Positions 1 to 8,614 are shown, numbered from the stretch's first letter. The stretch is DNA of 62,646 bases from Lampropedia puyangensis (GCF_004833285.1 NZ_STFG01000018.1:1-62646); one strand, 5' to 3'. Translations and numbers: made by a program. The notes: generated by a model not told the origin, from the letters alone.

Positions 1-34
1 GAGATTCAGCCTCCACGGATACCGGTGCGATTCA
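1..34. repeat. IS3-family-like terminal inverted repeat at the left contig edge
   Basis: Positions 1-34 are the exact reverse complement of 62613-62646. Read toward the window edge the repeat begins TGAATCGCACCGG and continues with a TGGAG(G/A)CT core. From memory this resembles the ends of IS51-group elements of the IS3 family (TGAACCGCCCCGG...TGGAGACT). IS3 elements begin with TG and end with CA, which fits. The unique sequence starts at 35. The element body and transposase lie outside the window. Confidence 0.7.
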
Positions 35-594
35 GTTCCATGCCATTTCCCAGCGTAGCGATAGTTCCCAACAAAACCAGAATGAGCAAAGCCCATTAGG
101 TTGACCAGGCCCAGCATGTTGCTCTGTACATAAAATTCTGAGCCAGAGGAATTGGCAGATTGGACGTGATATTCGATACGTTCTTTGATAGCGCCCCGTG
201 GTGCTATTTGTGCATTGCCTGTGTCGACAAAACCGTAAAGAGCAGACCCCAGTAATAGCTGTCCTGCATCACCATCAGGAAACTGCATGTGTGCCACTGC
301 TTGACACGTTCGGCGCTCATTGTGTTTGTCATAGCCCACAGGAACCACTTGTTCAATCGTGATGGTCGATTGGCTATAAAAAAGAGTTGAAAGTCCAGTT
401 GGATCACCCTCTTGGGGTGCTCCAAAGGGTGTCTCCATCGCATGCTGCTCAATCAAATCAACCAAAGCGGTAGTTAGCTCCTGTGAATCACATTCAGGAG
501 GCTCAGACGCCCAACATCCTTGTAAAGCAAACACCGTGATGAAAGCTATCGTCCATTGAGCCGACCGCTGTACCAACTGGAAAATTGTCTGCAT
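1..594 (-). CDS. Exported or lipoprotein-like protein, 3' end cut by the insertion element
   Basis: An open frame with no stop runs off the left edge from an ATG at 594. About 187 native residues are visible before the IS repeat. It has a hydrophobic N-terminal segment (ITVFALQGCWAS) that reads as a signal peptide, with an LQGC lipobox-like cysteine at about residue 27. The mature part has a second pair of cysteines (ECDSQEL and RRTCQA), which might form a disulfide. I do not recognise the family. The start follows the stop of the upstream gene by only 3 bases, so the two form one transcription unit. The last codons at the edge lie inside the IS repeat, so the protein is probably truncated by insertion. 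Confidence 0.65.
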   Translation of the reverse strand, partial: MQTIFQLVQRSAQWTIAFITVFALQGCWASEPPECDSQELTTALVDLIEQHAMETPFGAPQEGDPTGLSTLFYSQSTITIEQVVPVGYDKHNERRTCQAVAHMQFPDGDAGQLLLGSALYGFVDTGNAQIAPRGAIKERIEYHVQSANSSGSEFYVQSNMLGLVNLMGFAHSGFVGNYRYAGKWHGTESHRYPWRLNL

Positions 595-597
595 GGC

Positions 598-1332
598 TTA
601 GCCCCCCACTCGTGTATTGCGTTGCTCTTGTTTTTGCGCTTCTTGCTCACGAATGCGCTGTGCTCTTTGTGCAATGGCGGCGTTTTCGGCATCTTGCTCG
701 GCGCGCACCCTAGCTTGCTGTGCTTCGCGCTCTCGTCGCTGTCGCGCCTGGAGCTCATGCTGTTGCACTTGCCATGCCTCAACGCGCTGCAGCCTCTCTT
801 GCTGCGCCCCACGGACACTAGCCTGAGCCACTTGTGCCAACCACTGATGAATGCGTTGCACACACTGATTCTGGGCTGCTCCACAAGGGCTCAGGGCGTA
901 GGAGCCTTGTATGCGCTGCTGCACGAGCTTTTGCACTTGCCCATCTGAAAACGCGATTTCTCCATGACCGAAATCAGGAGCTTGTCTCGAGACCTGTGCC
1001 CAGGTAGCTTGGTTAATCTGATGTAACACAGACATCAAGGTGGACTCCAGCATCAAAGCATCTGAAACATCGCGAAACTGTCCTGGAAATGGTGTTGGCG
1101 TATTTAGCGTTTGCCACACACTGGCCATGATCGGCGGCTCCTCACTGTTGGGGTGTAAATGCGCGAGTTCGCCATTGGCGACACCTTGTAAAAGGCTACT
1201 CATGCTCGTGTAGCGAGGCGCAGCATTCATGAACGATGAGGCCTGTGAGGCCAACGGTGCGAGTAGTGCAGCACATAGCAGTGCGCCACGCACAAAAGCC
1301 CGCCTTGGGCGTACTAAGTGATGTGAAAACAT
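598..1332 (-). CDS. Exported protein with C-terminal coiled coil
   Basis: This is a 244-residue protein of unknown function. A basic start (MFSHHLVRPRRAFVRG) followed by LLCAALLAPLASQAS is a clear Sec signal peptide cleaved near residue 32. The middle contains two cysteines (SPCGAAQNQC). From about residue 180 to the end the sequence is almost entirely Arg, Glu, Gln and Ala, a long charged coiled coil. The ATG at 1332 has the Shine-Dalgarno sequence AGAGGA seven bases upstream. The gene lies directly upstream of the truncated exported gene at 1-594 and shares its operon. A disulfide-bearing periplasmic protein with a coiled coil would suit a cell-envelope or conjugation assembly, but nothing in the sequence proves that. 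Confidence 0.7.
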   Translation of the reverse strand: MFSHHLVRPRRAFVRGALLCAALLAPLASQASSFMNAAPRYTSMSSLLQGVANGELAHLHPNSEEPPIMASVWQTLNTPTPFPGQFRDVSDALMLESTLMSVLHQINQATWAQVSRQAPDFGHGEIAFSDGQVQKLVQQRIQGSYALSPCGAAQNQCVQRIHQWLAQVAQASVRGAQQERLQRVEAWQVQQHELQARQRREREAQQARVRAEQDAENAAIAQRAQRIREQEAQKQEQRNTRVGG

Positions 1333-1422
1333 AAATTTGTCCTCTAATGGTTATGAATGGATGAATAAAACACACTTTACGTTTGGTTTTAAATGAATTT
1401 TGCCACACGATTCACAAAACAA

Positions 1423-1447
1423 AACTCATAGTTTGTGTACTCATAGT
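1423..1447 (+). promoter_or_regulatory. C-box-like operator: two ACTCATAGT repeats
   Basis: ACTCATAGT occurs at 1424-1432 and again at 1439-1447, separated by TTTGTG, 24 bases before the start of the XRE gene at 1471. The spacing and the central GTGT resemble controller-protein (C-protein) operators of restriction-modification systems, such as ACTTATAGT-CCGTG-type boxes. It suggests autoregulation by the adjacent XRE protein. Confidence 0.5.
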
Positions 1448-1470
1448 GGTGATTCGCGAACACTCCCGGC

Positions 1471-1773
1471 ATGTCTCGCGTCGTCGTCAATCACCCTCAA
1501 CCTTTGGATGCTTTCCAACAGGAGTCTCTTGTTGCGGTGCAAAAAAACTTTGGCAAACGTTTGCGTTCGCTACGCCATGAAAAGCTGATGACGATTGAAC
1601 AAGTAGCCGAAGGGGCTGGCCTACATGCAAACTACGTGGGCTCGGTCGAGCGCGGTGAGCGCAACGTGTCGCTGTTCAATATTTGGCGCATTGCGCACAG
1701 CCTGGGGCTCAAGCCAGAAGTGTTGATGACGTCCTTGCCTGAACCCCAGGTGCCTAATCACATCAAGCGTTGA
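1471..1773 (+). CDS. XRE-family regulator, C-protein-like
   Basis: A 100-residue single-domain helix-turn-helix protein. Residues about 27-87 match the HTH_3/XRE fold: FGKRLRSLRHEKLMTIEQVA, then AGLHANYVGSVERGERNVS as the recognition region, and NIWRIAHSLGL. The phrase YVGSVERGERNVSL is typical of controller proteins of restriction-modification systems and of related small regulators. No methylase or nuclease gene is next to it, so it may be an orphan controller or regulate the neighbouring unknown genes. It is divergent from the exported-protein pair. There is no good Shine-Dalgarno, consistent with the leaderless messages known for some C-protein genes. Confidence 0.8.
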   Translation: MSRVVVNHPQPLDAFQQESLVAVQKNFGKRLRSLRHEKLMTIEQVAEGAGLHANYVGSVERGERNVSLFNIWRIAHSLGLKPEVLMTSLPEPQVPNHIKR

Positions 1774-1806
1774 CCTTGATCAGTGATATGGCCTACGCGT
1801 GCTGCT

Positions 1807-2322
1807 CTAGGCCTTGGCTTTAGTCGGAATTGGTTTTGCTGCGTGCACCGAGAGAAACCAATCCACCCTCAGATGCGAAAAGTCCTGCGTAATTTGGCGC
1901 TTGGGCTCAATCCAGTTTCCTGGATCGATGATGTAGGCCCCTGTGATAGTGCTCTCTTGGCCTTTAACCGGACTTGGCCGGTGCCACAGTACATGCCTGC
2001 CGATTTCCATCTCATCCGTATAGTCAACATATAGCAGGGCGAGTGGAGGCAACGCTTCAAAGGTATCGAAATCCTTGTAATTTGAGGTGACCAGCTGAGC
2101 AGAGAGCATGGCAACCTTGGCAATCAAAGATTCACTCATATTGGCAGGCCCATGCTTGGCAAATCCAAGGCTATGCGCAACAGCTGTGACCTCTTGCAGA
2201 GTTTTGCCTGCAATCATGGCAATGCATGCCAAGACATCGTCACAGCGTTCAGATTGAGCAATACGCTTATAGGCAGCAGAAAAAGTTACTGGGGCGGATG
2301 ATGAGTTAGAAGTTTGACTCAT
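1807..2322 (-). CDS. Hypothetical protein
   Basis: A 171-residue protein without signal peptide or membrane segment. I chose the ATG at 2322 because AAGGA lies six bases upstream; an ATG at 2346 in the same frame has no such site. The centre reads MLSAQLVTSNYKDFDTFEALPPLALLYVDY, then HVLWHRP and AYIIDPGNW, which looks a little like a papain-like (C39-type) fold with a His and an Asp-Pro. The expected catalytic cysteine is not obvious: the only cysteines are in SERCDDVLACIAM near the N-terminus. I do not assign a function. It converges on the XRE gene and ends 34 bases after it. Confidence 0.6.
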   Translation of the reverse strand: MSQTSNSSSAPVTFSAAYKRIAQSERCDDVLACIAMIAGKTLQEVTAVAHSLGFAKHGPANMSESLIAKVAMLSAQLVTSNYKDFDTFEALPPLALLYVDYTDEMEIGRHVLWHRPSPVKGQESTITGAYIIDPGNWIEPKRQITQDFSHLRVDWFLSVHAAKPIPTKAKA

Positions 2323-2743
2323 GTACTTTCCTTGAAAATCACTCAAAAAAAAGCCATGCAGCAGCGCGACCTGAGTGTCAAGATCTGCTTTCGCAAAACC
2401 TAGTGGATGAGGTCGTTCTTTGTCTTACTGGTCGTTTTTAACGATCAGCAAGGGTTTCGATCAAGGATTGAGGAATTCGGTGATTCCAGAGAATTAAGTC
2501 ATTGCCCGTCGAACAGCTCTTCTTGGTGAGGCTTTGGGCTGAAATGACTGGTGCAATCGCTTGCACTGCGCATGACTGACGGTAATCAGCTCAGAAAACA
2601 TTGATTTTAAAAATAACGTTTTTTAAATGCTGATAGCTATATTTTATTGGTTTCAAGGCAGCCTATGTGAGAAAAATAACTTTATCAAATACCGATATTT
2701 GATCTACCCAGACATCAATAATGAGGTTGCTCAAGCTGAGTAT
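2323..2743. other. Gene-free stretch
   Basis: About 420 bases with no convincing open frame on either strand. The part near 2600-2700 is AT-rich with runs of A and T. I see no tRNA, repeat or clear terminator. Confidence 0.5.
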
Positions 2744-3064
2744 TTAGGTGCTCTTACTCCAGCGATCCATTAAGCCTTCAATGATGTCTGAGCCCGCATA
2801 TCCAGCAGCCATCAAGGTAAAGATGTACTCCCGATCAATGCTCTGCATCTGGTCGCTCCACTGGAGGATTGCTGTTAACAACGCTGCCAATGCCCCAAGA
2901 ACAATACTGATCCAGAATTTCTTGGCATCAAACGGAGTTTTAGTGCCTGCAGATGCATTTTTATCATGAAGCTTTTTAAGGCCAACGGCCACACGCACCA
3001 ACTGACCACAAGCTCCAACAAAAAATGCCAAGCATAGGTAAGCCAACCATCCCAGTGCATCCAT
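2744..3064 (-). CDS. Small inner-membrane protein, holin-like appearance
   Basis: A 106-residue protein starting at the ATG at 3064, which has AAGGAGAAAC directly upstream. A longer frame from 3124 lacks a ribosome site. Three hydrophobic segments are visible: LGWLAYLCLAFFVGACGQLV (about 4-24), FWISIVLGALAALLTAIL (about 48-66) and YIFTLMAAGYAGSDIIEGLM (about 79-100). The last includes a glycine-rich GYAGSD turn that I have seen in small phage or plasmid membrane proteins. The function is unknown. It stands alone in the accessory region near the left end. Confidence 0.6.
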   Translation of the reverse strand: MDALGWLAYLCLAFFVGACGQLVRVAVGLKKLHDKNASAGTKTPFDAKKFWISIVLGALAALLTAILQWSDQMQSIDREYIFTLMAAGYAGSDIIEGLMDRWSKST

Positions 3065-3287
3065 GTGTTTCTCCTTGTTAAGACAGTTTACACACAGTAT
3101 GTGCGAACGGATTCGCATGAGCACCTAGGAAAACCTTCGATGCGAGTGGTAGAAATCGAGCCAAAGCGGAAATTTAAAGTCTTAGATATGTGTCAATATC
3201 TGCGTTGTGGCTTAAAAATATCCTTCACTTATGCTTGCACCCGAAACTTCATTTCGGAATTAGGTTTTCGCGCGATAATTGCGAACT

Positions 3288-3641
3288 ATGTCAATTTTTC
3301 CGCTGTTTCGCAAACTCACCAAACTAGTGATAGTCTGGTTTGCTTTGTCGATTCTGGCTGCGACTGCATCGCCGATTGTGAATCCTAAGCGGATCGACTT
3401 TTTGTGTGCCGAGGGTGGTGCCATGAAAGTCGTGGTGGTCGATGACCAAGGCAAGATTGTTCCGATTGGCAATCACACCTTAGATTGTCCAAATTGCCTG
3501 CTGACAGCGCCACCGCTGCAGCTAGAGGCTGGGCAGACTGCATCAGCGTTCAGTTTTTCGCTGAGCCGCTACCGTGCAGCCCATATTCCGGCTTTGAGTG
3601 GCTCGGCATTGCCGCCACGGGGCCCGCCAGTTGCCCTTTAA
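3288..3641 (+). CDS. DUF2946-type small exported protein
   Basis: A 117-residue protein. It starts with a positively charged segment and one hydrophobic helix (KLVIVWFALSILAATASP), which may be a signal peptide or anchor. The mature part has a cysteine in DFLCAEGGAMKVVVVDDQGKI and the diagnostic DCPNCL motif near residue 64, and it ends in PPRGPP. This matches the DUF2946 family, found next to TonB-dependent metal receptors. A second family member (3932-4393) and a TonB receptor follow on the same strand, so a role in metal handling is likely. The ATG at 3288 is preferred; an in-frame ATG at 3279 would add three residues. Confidence 0.65.
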   Translation: MSIFPLFRKLTKLVIVWFALSILAATASPIVNPKRIDFLCAEGGAMKVVVVDDQGKIVPIGNHTLDCPNCLLTAPPLQLEAGQTASAFSFSLSRYRAAHIPALSGSALPPRGPPVAL

Positions 3642-3931
3642 TTTCTGCACTTTTTCGTGCAGGTGAATGTATGCCTGCCATGAGTAAGGGCGTTATTTCT
3701 GCCCTTGCATTGATGGCGCGGCAATGGCTGATGCATTCATCAGAGTTACAGCCTGGCAAGCCAAGCATATTGTTTTTGAAACTGTATCGCTGGCCCGATG
3801 CGCATCGCTGATATCTCTGAATTGGCATTCAGTTTGAACTGGGGTGGCCGATAAGGCGCTTTGCAGCTCGCCCCCTACAACCATCCATCAATAAGCACAC
3901 CGAGCACTGTTTTCTCAACAGGGCATCAGGC
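3642..3931 (+). other. Spacer between the two DUF2946 genes
   Basis: About 290 bases. A 43- to 46-codon frame (3671-3811) is open on the plus strand but has no recognisable features, so I do not call it a gene. I see no promoter or terminator with confidence. Confidence 0.4.
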
Positions 3932-4393
3932 ATGAATACTCCGAACGCTGTAGCAACACAACAACTGGCGCAAGTACGTCGGTGGCTTGTGCGTGGCTGG
4001 CGTTGGCGTGTTTCGATCTTGTTGCTGCTGGCCATATTTTTGCGCGCCTTGGTGCCGCAGGGCTATATGCCCGCAGCCTCCTCGGACCAAGATGTTTTCT
4101 TTGCGATGGTTGTTTGTACCCCTGACGGCCCTTTAGACGTTAGTGGAAAGCATTCCACCTCCCCCACTAGCACACCGCACTCGACGCCAGATGCGTCTGA
4201 GTCAGCGCATGCCAAAACCGTTTGCAGTTTTTCAGCCATGGCCTGGCAAATACTGCTCGATGGTTTATGGCTGGCCTTATTGTTTGTGCTGCTCTTACTG
4301 GCGATTCGGATCCTGCCCCCGCGCTATTGCGCGCCCATATGGGCACCGCGCACAGACATTCGCGCCGCCAGAGCGCCCCCATTCACTGTTTGA
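3932..4393 (+). CDS. DUF2946-type membrane protein, second copy
   Basis: A 153-residue protein with two membrane segments: WRVSILLLLAIFLRALVPQGYMP (about 27-50) and ILLDGLWLALLFVLLLLAIRIL (about 107-129). The PQGYMP sequence after the first helix, one cysteine before the second helix and the RAARAPPF tail are typical of DUF2946, although the DCPNCL motif of the first copy is missing. The loop between the helices is rich in Ser, Thr and Pro. It precedes the TonB-dependent receptor gene and is probably co-transcribed with it. DUF2946 proteins have no settled function; association with copper and siderophore receptors suggests metal homeostasis. Confidence 0.65.
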   Translation: MNTPNAVATQQLAQVRRWLVRGWRWRVSILLLLAIFLRALVPQGYMPAASSDQDVFFAMVVCTPDGPLDVSGKHSTSPTSTPHSTPDASESAHAKTVCSFSAMAWQILLDGLWLALLFVLLLLAIRILPPRYCAPIWAPRTDIRAARAPPFTV

Positions 4394-4558
4394 TCCTCAC
4401 GTCGTTTGACGCATTCGCTGCAAGTGCCTGATTGAATTACTGGCTGTGACGACTCGTTGAAAGACACAACGTATGCCGCCTCGCCTTGCCTCAGAGCAAG
4501 ACGTGGCGTGTGTATTTGCGCATGGCTTTTGCATGCGCGATCAACAGATGAATGCCTG

Positions 4559-6700
4559 ATGCAACACCCTCCATTTTTGATGGCTGCCCTTGCCGTCGCC
4601 AGTCTCAGCCTCGCCTTGCCAACGTGGGCCGACACGAATAACGCTACTGCTGATCATCAGCAAAACAACAAAACCTTGCCTGAGGTCACAGTGTCACTGC
4701 AAGACCTCCCGCAGCTCGCACAATTGCCATCGACCGGCTCTAACTTGGATCTGACGTCGCTTGAAACGGCAGCCAGTGTGCAAACCATTAGCCAGCAACA
4801 ATTGCGCGAGCGTGGCGATACATCCGTTGTCAATGCAGTCACAAGAGCTGCAGGGATCAGCAGCATGGGCCATCCTGGCAATATTGGTTCTGCCTTATCA
4901 GCGCGCGGTTTTACGGATTCGACCTCGGTGATGCAGCTCTACGATGGCACGCGCCAATATGGCGGTGCCGGTTTGAGCTTTCCTTTTGATACCTGGTCAA
5001 TTGCCCAGATTGAAGTGTTGCTGGGGCCCTCGGCGGTGATTTATGGCGATGGAGCCATTGGCGGCGTGATCAACGTCATTCCTAAAAAGCCCAGCAAAGG
5101 CAAGCCCGAGCATGAAATGCAGCTCACAGCGGGCAACCACGGCAAGCGAGCTGTTGCGTTTGGCAGCGGGGGCGCTATCAGCGAACAGCTCTCCTACCGC
5201 ATTGATGTCAGTGGTGAGCGCAGTGATGGCTGGGTTGAGCGAGGTGACACACGTGGCTTAGGCTTCAATGGTGCATTGCGCTGGGATCTCACGCCCCAGC
5301 TGAATGTGCAACTAAGCCATGCGTATGCCCGTCAAAAGCCACAAGCTTATTTCGGCACGCCGCTGGTCGATGGTCGCCCCATCAAGGATTTGCGACACAA
5401 CAACTACAACGTCAAAGATGCGTCGATTGTTTACCGCGACCATTGGACCGAATTGGCCGCGCAATGGGCAGCGACTGAGGATGTCACGGTGCGTGGCAAG
5501 CTCTACCGCATCAGCAGTGCTCGCCATTGGCGCAATTCTGAGGGGCTGGTCTACAACAATGCAAGCGGCATGGTCGATCGTGCGGACAATACCGAGATCG
5601 GCCACAACCAGGCACAAACCGGCGTGCATGTAGATACGGTGTGGCGCAATCGAGTCGCTGAGATGGCCAACCAAACATCGTTTGGCTTTGATTTCAATGA
5701 TTCCAAGTTCACGCACACCAACAACACTTATGTAGGCAGCTCTGGGCCAGTGGATTTGTACAACCCAGTGTCGGGCTTGTACCAAAGCGACGTTCCATTC
5801 ATTCCGCGCTATCGCAATAAGGCCAAGCAATACGCCTTGTTTGCTGAAAACCGCCTTGAGCTTACGGACCGCTGGTCTGTGATAGGTGGTCTGCGTTACG
5901 ACTACACCAAGCTCTCACGCTTTGATTTGGTGGCTAATAACCAGGCATTTGAGCGCAACTACAACAACACCAGCTGGCGTATTGGCAGCGTCTACAAACT
6001 GCAGCCCAATTTGTCGCTCTATGCCCAGTACTCCACCGCAGTGGATCCAGTTGCCAGCATGCTGCTGCTGTCACCCGCTAACAGTAGTTTTGATATGTCG
6101 ACTGGCAAGCAAATGGAGGTCGGCATCAAGCAAGTCTTCTGGGACAACAAGGCTGAGTGGACCTTGGCGGCGTATTCCATCAAGAAGAACAATTTGCTCT
6201 CGCGTGATCCGGCTGATCCCAGCTTGCGAGTGCAAGTGGGTGAGCGTACCTCTAAGGGGGTAGAGGCGACCTTGTCTTTGGCCCCAACGCCCAAGTGGCA
6301 GTTGGATTTGAATATGGCCATACTGCGTGCGCGATACACAGATTTCAATGAGTCTTCTGGTGGCGTGAGCGTTTCGCGCAATGGCAATGTGCCAACCGAT
6401 GTACCTGAGCGCCTGGCCAATGCATGGGCCAGCTACAAGGTCTTGCCCGATTGGACGCTCTCTGGAGGTGTGCGCTACGTGGGCAAGCGCTATGCCAACA
6501 ACGCCAACACGCTGACGTTGCCCGGCTACACGACGGCCGACTTGGCTGTGCAGTGGCAAGCAAGCCCTACAACCACGTTGACGCTGCGTGGCATCAACGT
6601 CACCAATAAGTACTACTTCACCACCACGTACTACACCAATACCCAGTGGTTAGTCGGAGAAGGACGCCGTTTTGAGCTGACGCTGAACCACCGCTTTTAA
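4559..6700 (+). CDS. TonB-dependent siderophore-type outer-membrane receptor
   Basis: A 713-residue outer-membrane active-transport channel. I start at the ATG at 4559, where a signal peptide begins (MQHPPFLMAALAVASLSLALPTWAD); an upstream ATG at 4457 gives a 34-residue non-signal extension. The plug domain covers roughly residues 60-190: SVQTISQQQLRERGD, ALSARGF, and LLGPSAVIYGDGAIGGVINVIPKKP, which is the classic plug ending. The rest is a 22-strand barrel ending in a terminal aromatic (LTLNHRF). The VIPKKP ending and overall form fit the FhuA/FpvA siderophore branch rather than BtuB. The PepSY gene follows after 12 bases, a usual pairing for siderophore uptake and cytoplasmic-membrane iron release. 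The ligand cannot be deduced. Confidence 0.85.
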   Translation: MQHPPFLMAALAVASLSLALPTWADTNNATADHQQNNKTLPEVTVSLQDLPQLAQLPSTGSNLDLTSLETAASVQTISQQQLRERGDTSVVNAVTRAAGISSMGHPGNIGSALSARGFTDSTSVMQLYDGTRQYGGAGLSFPFDTWSIAQIEVLLGPSAVIYGDGAIGGVINVIPKKPSKGKPEHEMQLTAGNHGKRAVAFGSGGAISEQLSYRIDVSGERSDGWVERGDTRGLGFNGALRWDLTPQLNVQLSHAYARQKPQAYFGTPLVDGRPIKDLRHNNYNVKDASIVYRDHWTELAAQWAATEDVTVRGKLYRISSARHWRNSEGLVYNNASGMVDRADNTEIGHNQAQTGVHVDTVWRNRVAEMANQTSFGFDFNDSKFTHTNNTYVGSSGPVDLYNPVSGLYQSDVPFIPRYRNKAKQYALFAENRLELTDRWSVIGGLRYDYTKLSRFDLVANNQAFERNYNNTSWRIGSVYKLQPNLSLYAQYSTAVDPVASMLLLSPANSSFDMSTGKQMEVGIKQVFWDNKAEWTLAAYSIKKNNLLSRDPADPSLRVQVGERTSKGVEATLSLAPTPKWQLDLNMAILRARYTDFNESSGGVSVSRNGNVPTDVPERLANAWASYKVLPDWTLSGGVRYVGKRYANNANTLTLPGYTTADLAVQWQASPTTTLTLRGINVTNKYYFTTTYYTNTQWLVGEGRRFELTLNHRF

Positions 6701-6712
6701 AGCCAAGCCGCT

Positions 6713-8326
6713 ATGTTTGCGACGCTTTTCAGTAAACGCTTTGTTTACTTGTTGCACCGCTGGAGCGGCATTGCCGCTTGTATCTTGATGGTGCTGTGGC
6801 TGGTCAGTGGCGTGGTGATGCTGTTTGTCGGTCACCCCAAGCTGCTGCCGGCTGAGCGGCTGGCCGCATTGCCAACTTTGCCGCAACAGGGCTGCTGTAT
6901 TGATGTGCAGCAGGCCTTGGCACAGGTTGCCCACCCCGAACAGGTGGCCAGCATCGCGCTGACTACGGTGGCCAACCAAGTGGTCTACCGTTTGCAGCGT
7001 AGCGATGGCCGTTTGGAGCTTGTTGATGCCATGAATGCACAAACGCTGCCAGCGGCCAATGCCGATACGGCGCTGGCCAGTGCCCAAGCTTTTTTGCCAC
7101 AGGCAAAGGCGCAAATGCTGGGTTTGGTCGACGATGACCGCTGGACTCACTCGCCGCGCTTGGATGCGCATCGGCCTTTGTTCAAGGTCCAAATGCAGGA
7201 TCCAGCCACAACTTGGCTGTATGTGTCCTCACGGAGCGGCGAAGTGGTGTTGGACGCGCCTCGTGATGAGCGCTATTGGAGCATGCTGGGTGCGTGGCTG
7301 CATTGGCTCTACATGTTCCGCAACGGCTCTAAAGATGCATTCTGGAGTTGGCTCGTGATTGGCCTGTCGGCCCTATGCACGCTCAGTGCGATTGCGGGTG
7401 CATTTGTCGGTGTCTGGCGTTGGCGCTTTTCAGGCCGCTACAAATCCGGCTCGCGCAGTCCTTATCGCAGTTTGGCGATGCGCTGGCACCACATCACGGG
7501 CTTGCTGTTTGGACTGATTTTGCTGGCTTGGATTTTCAGCGGCTTGATGTCGATGAACCCTTTTGGTGTTTTCAATGCCCAAGGCCCAGCGCCAGACCGC
7601 AAAGCCTACCAACCCGATGCGGGCCATGTGCAACTGGCCACCGCGCCTGCTGACATCCTTGGCCGACTGCTCAGCCAAGGATTCGCGGCCAAAGAGCTGC
7701 ACTGGTTGGTGCTGGATCAACAGCCTTATGTACTGGCCTTTGATGGCCAAGCGCGCACCAAGCTAATTGTTGCCAGCGCAGATGGCACAGGCTTTTCGGT
7801 ACAAGACCAATGGCTGCCCAGCGATTTACAAGCTGCTGGTGCCAAGTTGTTGGCCGCGCCCATCGTGAAGGCCGAAGTCTTGGAGCGCTATGACGCGTAT
7901 TACTACCAGCGCCAGGCAGCCTCTATGTACGCCGGTGATTTACGCGGTCTGCCTGCGCTACGACTGGACTTTGGCGATGCGAATGCGAGCTCGGTCTACC
8001 TCGATCTGCACAGCGGTCAGCTCGCGCTGAGCGTCAACCGAGCACAGCGCCTCTCACGCTGGTTGTTCAACTTCTTGCACAGCTGGGATTTGCCGCTGTT
8101 TTTGCAATGGAGTTATCTGCGTGAAGCAGCGCTGATTGCGCTCAGCATCGGTGCACTGTTCATTGCCGTAACAGGGCTGGTGATCGCTTGGAAATACCTG
8201 CGTGCCAGCCTGATGAAACGGCGCACTCTGCGCACCAAAGCAAGCCCGTCGCCAGCGCAAAAACACAACAAGGCATCTGCTATATCCACCGCGACTGGTG
8301 AGTCAGCTCGCACCGCGAGCCGCTAG
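6713..8326 (+). CDS. PepSY-domain membrane protein, putative siderophore reductase partner
   Basis: A 537-residue inner-membrane protein of the PepSY_TM family. It has an N-terminal membrane helix (about 17-40, GIAACILMVLWLVSGVVMLFVG), a periplasmic domain with LDAHRPLFKVQMQDP and TWLYVSSRSGEVV (PepSY repeat), a helix pair near 205-240 with WLHWLYMFR, another helix at about 258-285 (MRWHHITGLLFGLILLAWIFSGLMSMNPF), a second PepSY-like region and a last helix near 478-500. Histidines inside or at the ends of the helices (RWHHITG, WLHWLY, FLHSWDL) could bind heme. Family members such as FoxB and related proteins help release iron from siderophores. It is translationally close to the receptor gene (12-base gap). 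Confidence 0.8.
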   Translation: MFATLFSKRFVYLLHRWSGIAACILMVLWLVSGVVMLFVGHPKLLPAERLAALPTLPQQGCCIDVQQALAQVAHPEQVASIALTTVANQVVYRLQRSDGRLELVDAMNAQTLPAANADTALASAQAFLPQAKAQMLGLVDDDRWTHSPRLDAHRPLFKVQMQDPATTWLYVSSRSGEVVLDAPRDERYWSMLGAWLHWLYMFRNGSKDAFWSWLVIGLSALCTLSAIAGAFVGVWRWRFSGRYKSGSRSPYRSLAMRWHHITGLLFGLILLAWIFSGLMSMNPFGVFNAQGPAPDRKAYQPDAGHVQLATAPADILGRLLSQGFAAKELHWLVLDQQPYVLAFDGQARTKLIVASADGTGFSVQDQWLPSDLQAAGAKLLAAPIVKAEVLERYDAYYYQRQAASMYAGDLRGLPALRLDFGDANASSVYLDLHSGQLALSVNRAQRLSRWLFNFLHSWDLPLFLQWSYLREAALIALSIGALFIAVTGLVIAWKYLRASLMKRRTLRTKASPSPAQKHNKASAISTATGESARTASR

Positions 8327-8614
8327 CGGACTGAGGCCTTAGCAAAACCATTTCCCTCCATGACAAAGAATTTCTTCATGCTATTTTCAATCCATCGTCT
8401 GGCTCCGATTGGCAGCGCAGTGCTCTTGGCTTTTATGTGCAACAAAACCGACGTGTATCAAGCACACCTTGGGAGCCGTGCTGTGTTTCCAGCAAAGGGT
8501 CATTTTTGACTATTCAATATCAAGTTATCATTAACAAGATACCATATTGAATTGAACTCCCCTTACTGTCGCATCTATTAAATGACTGCTTAGCGACATG
8601 TAAAAACGATCAGA
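8327..8614. other. Intergenic region with a 9-bp inverted repeat
   Basis: No gene is seen. ATTCAATAT at 8512-8520 is matched by ATATTGAAT at 8544-8552, separated by 23 AT-rich bases, upstream of the DUF1624 gene. It may be a regulator site or the upstream part of its promoter. Confidence 0.4.

Noticed and set aside
3485-3811. 108-codon frame over the end of the first DUF2946 gene
   Set aside because: It overlaps a better frame and shows no family features; only its last 45 codons are free and they are not convincing.
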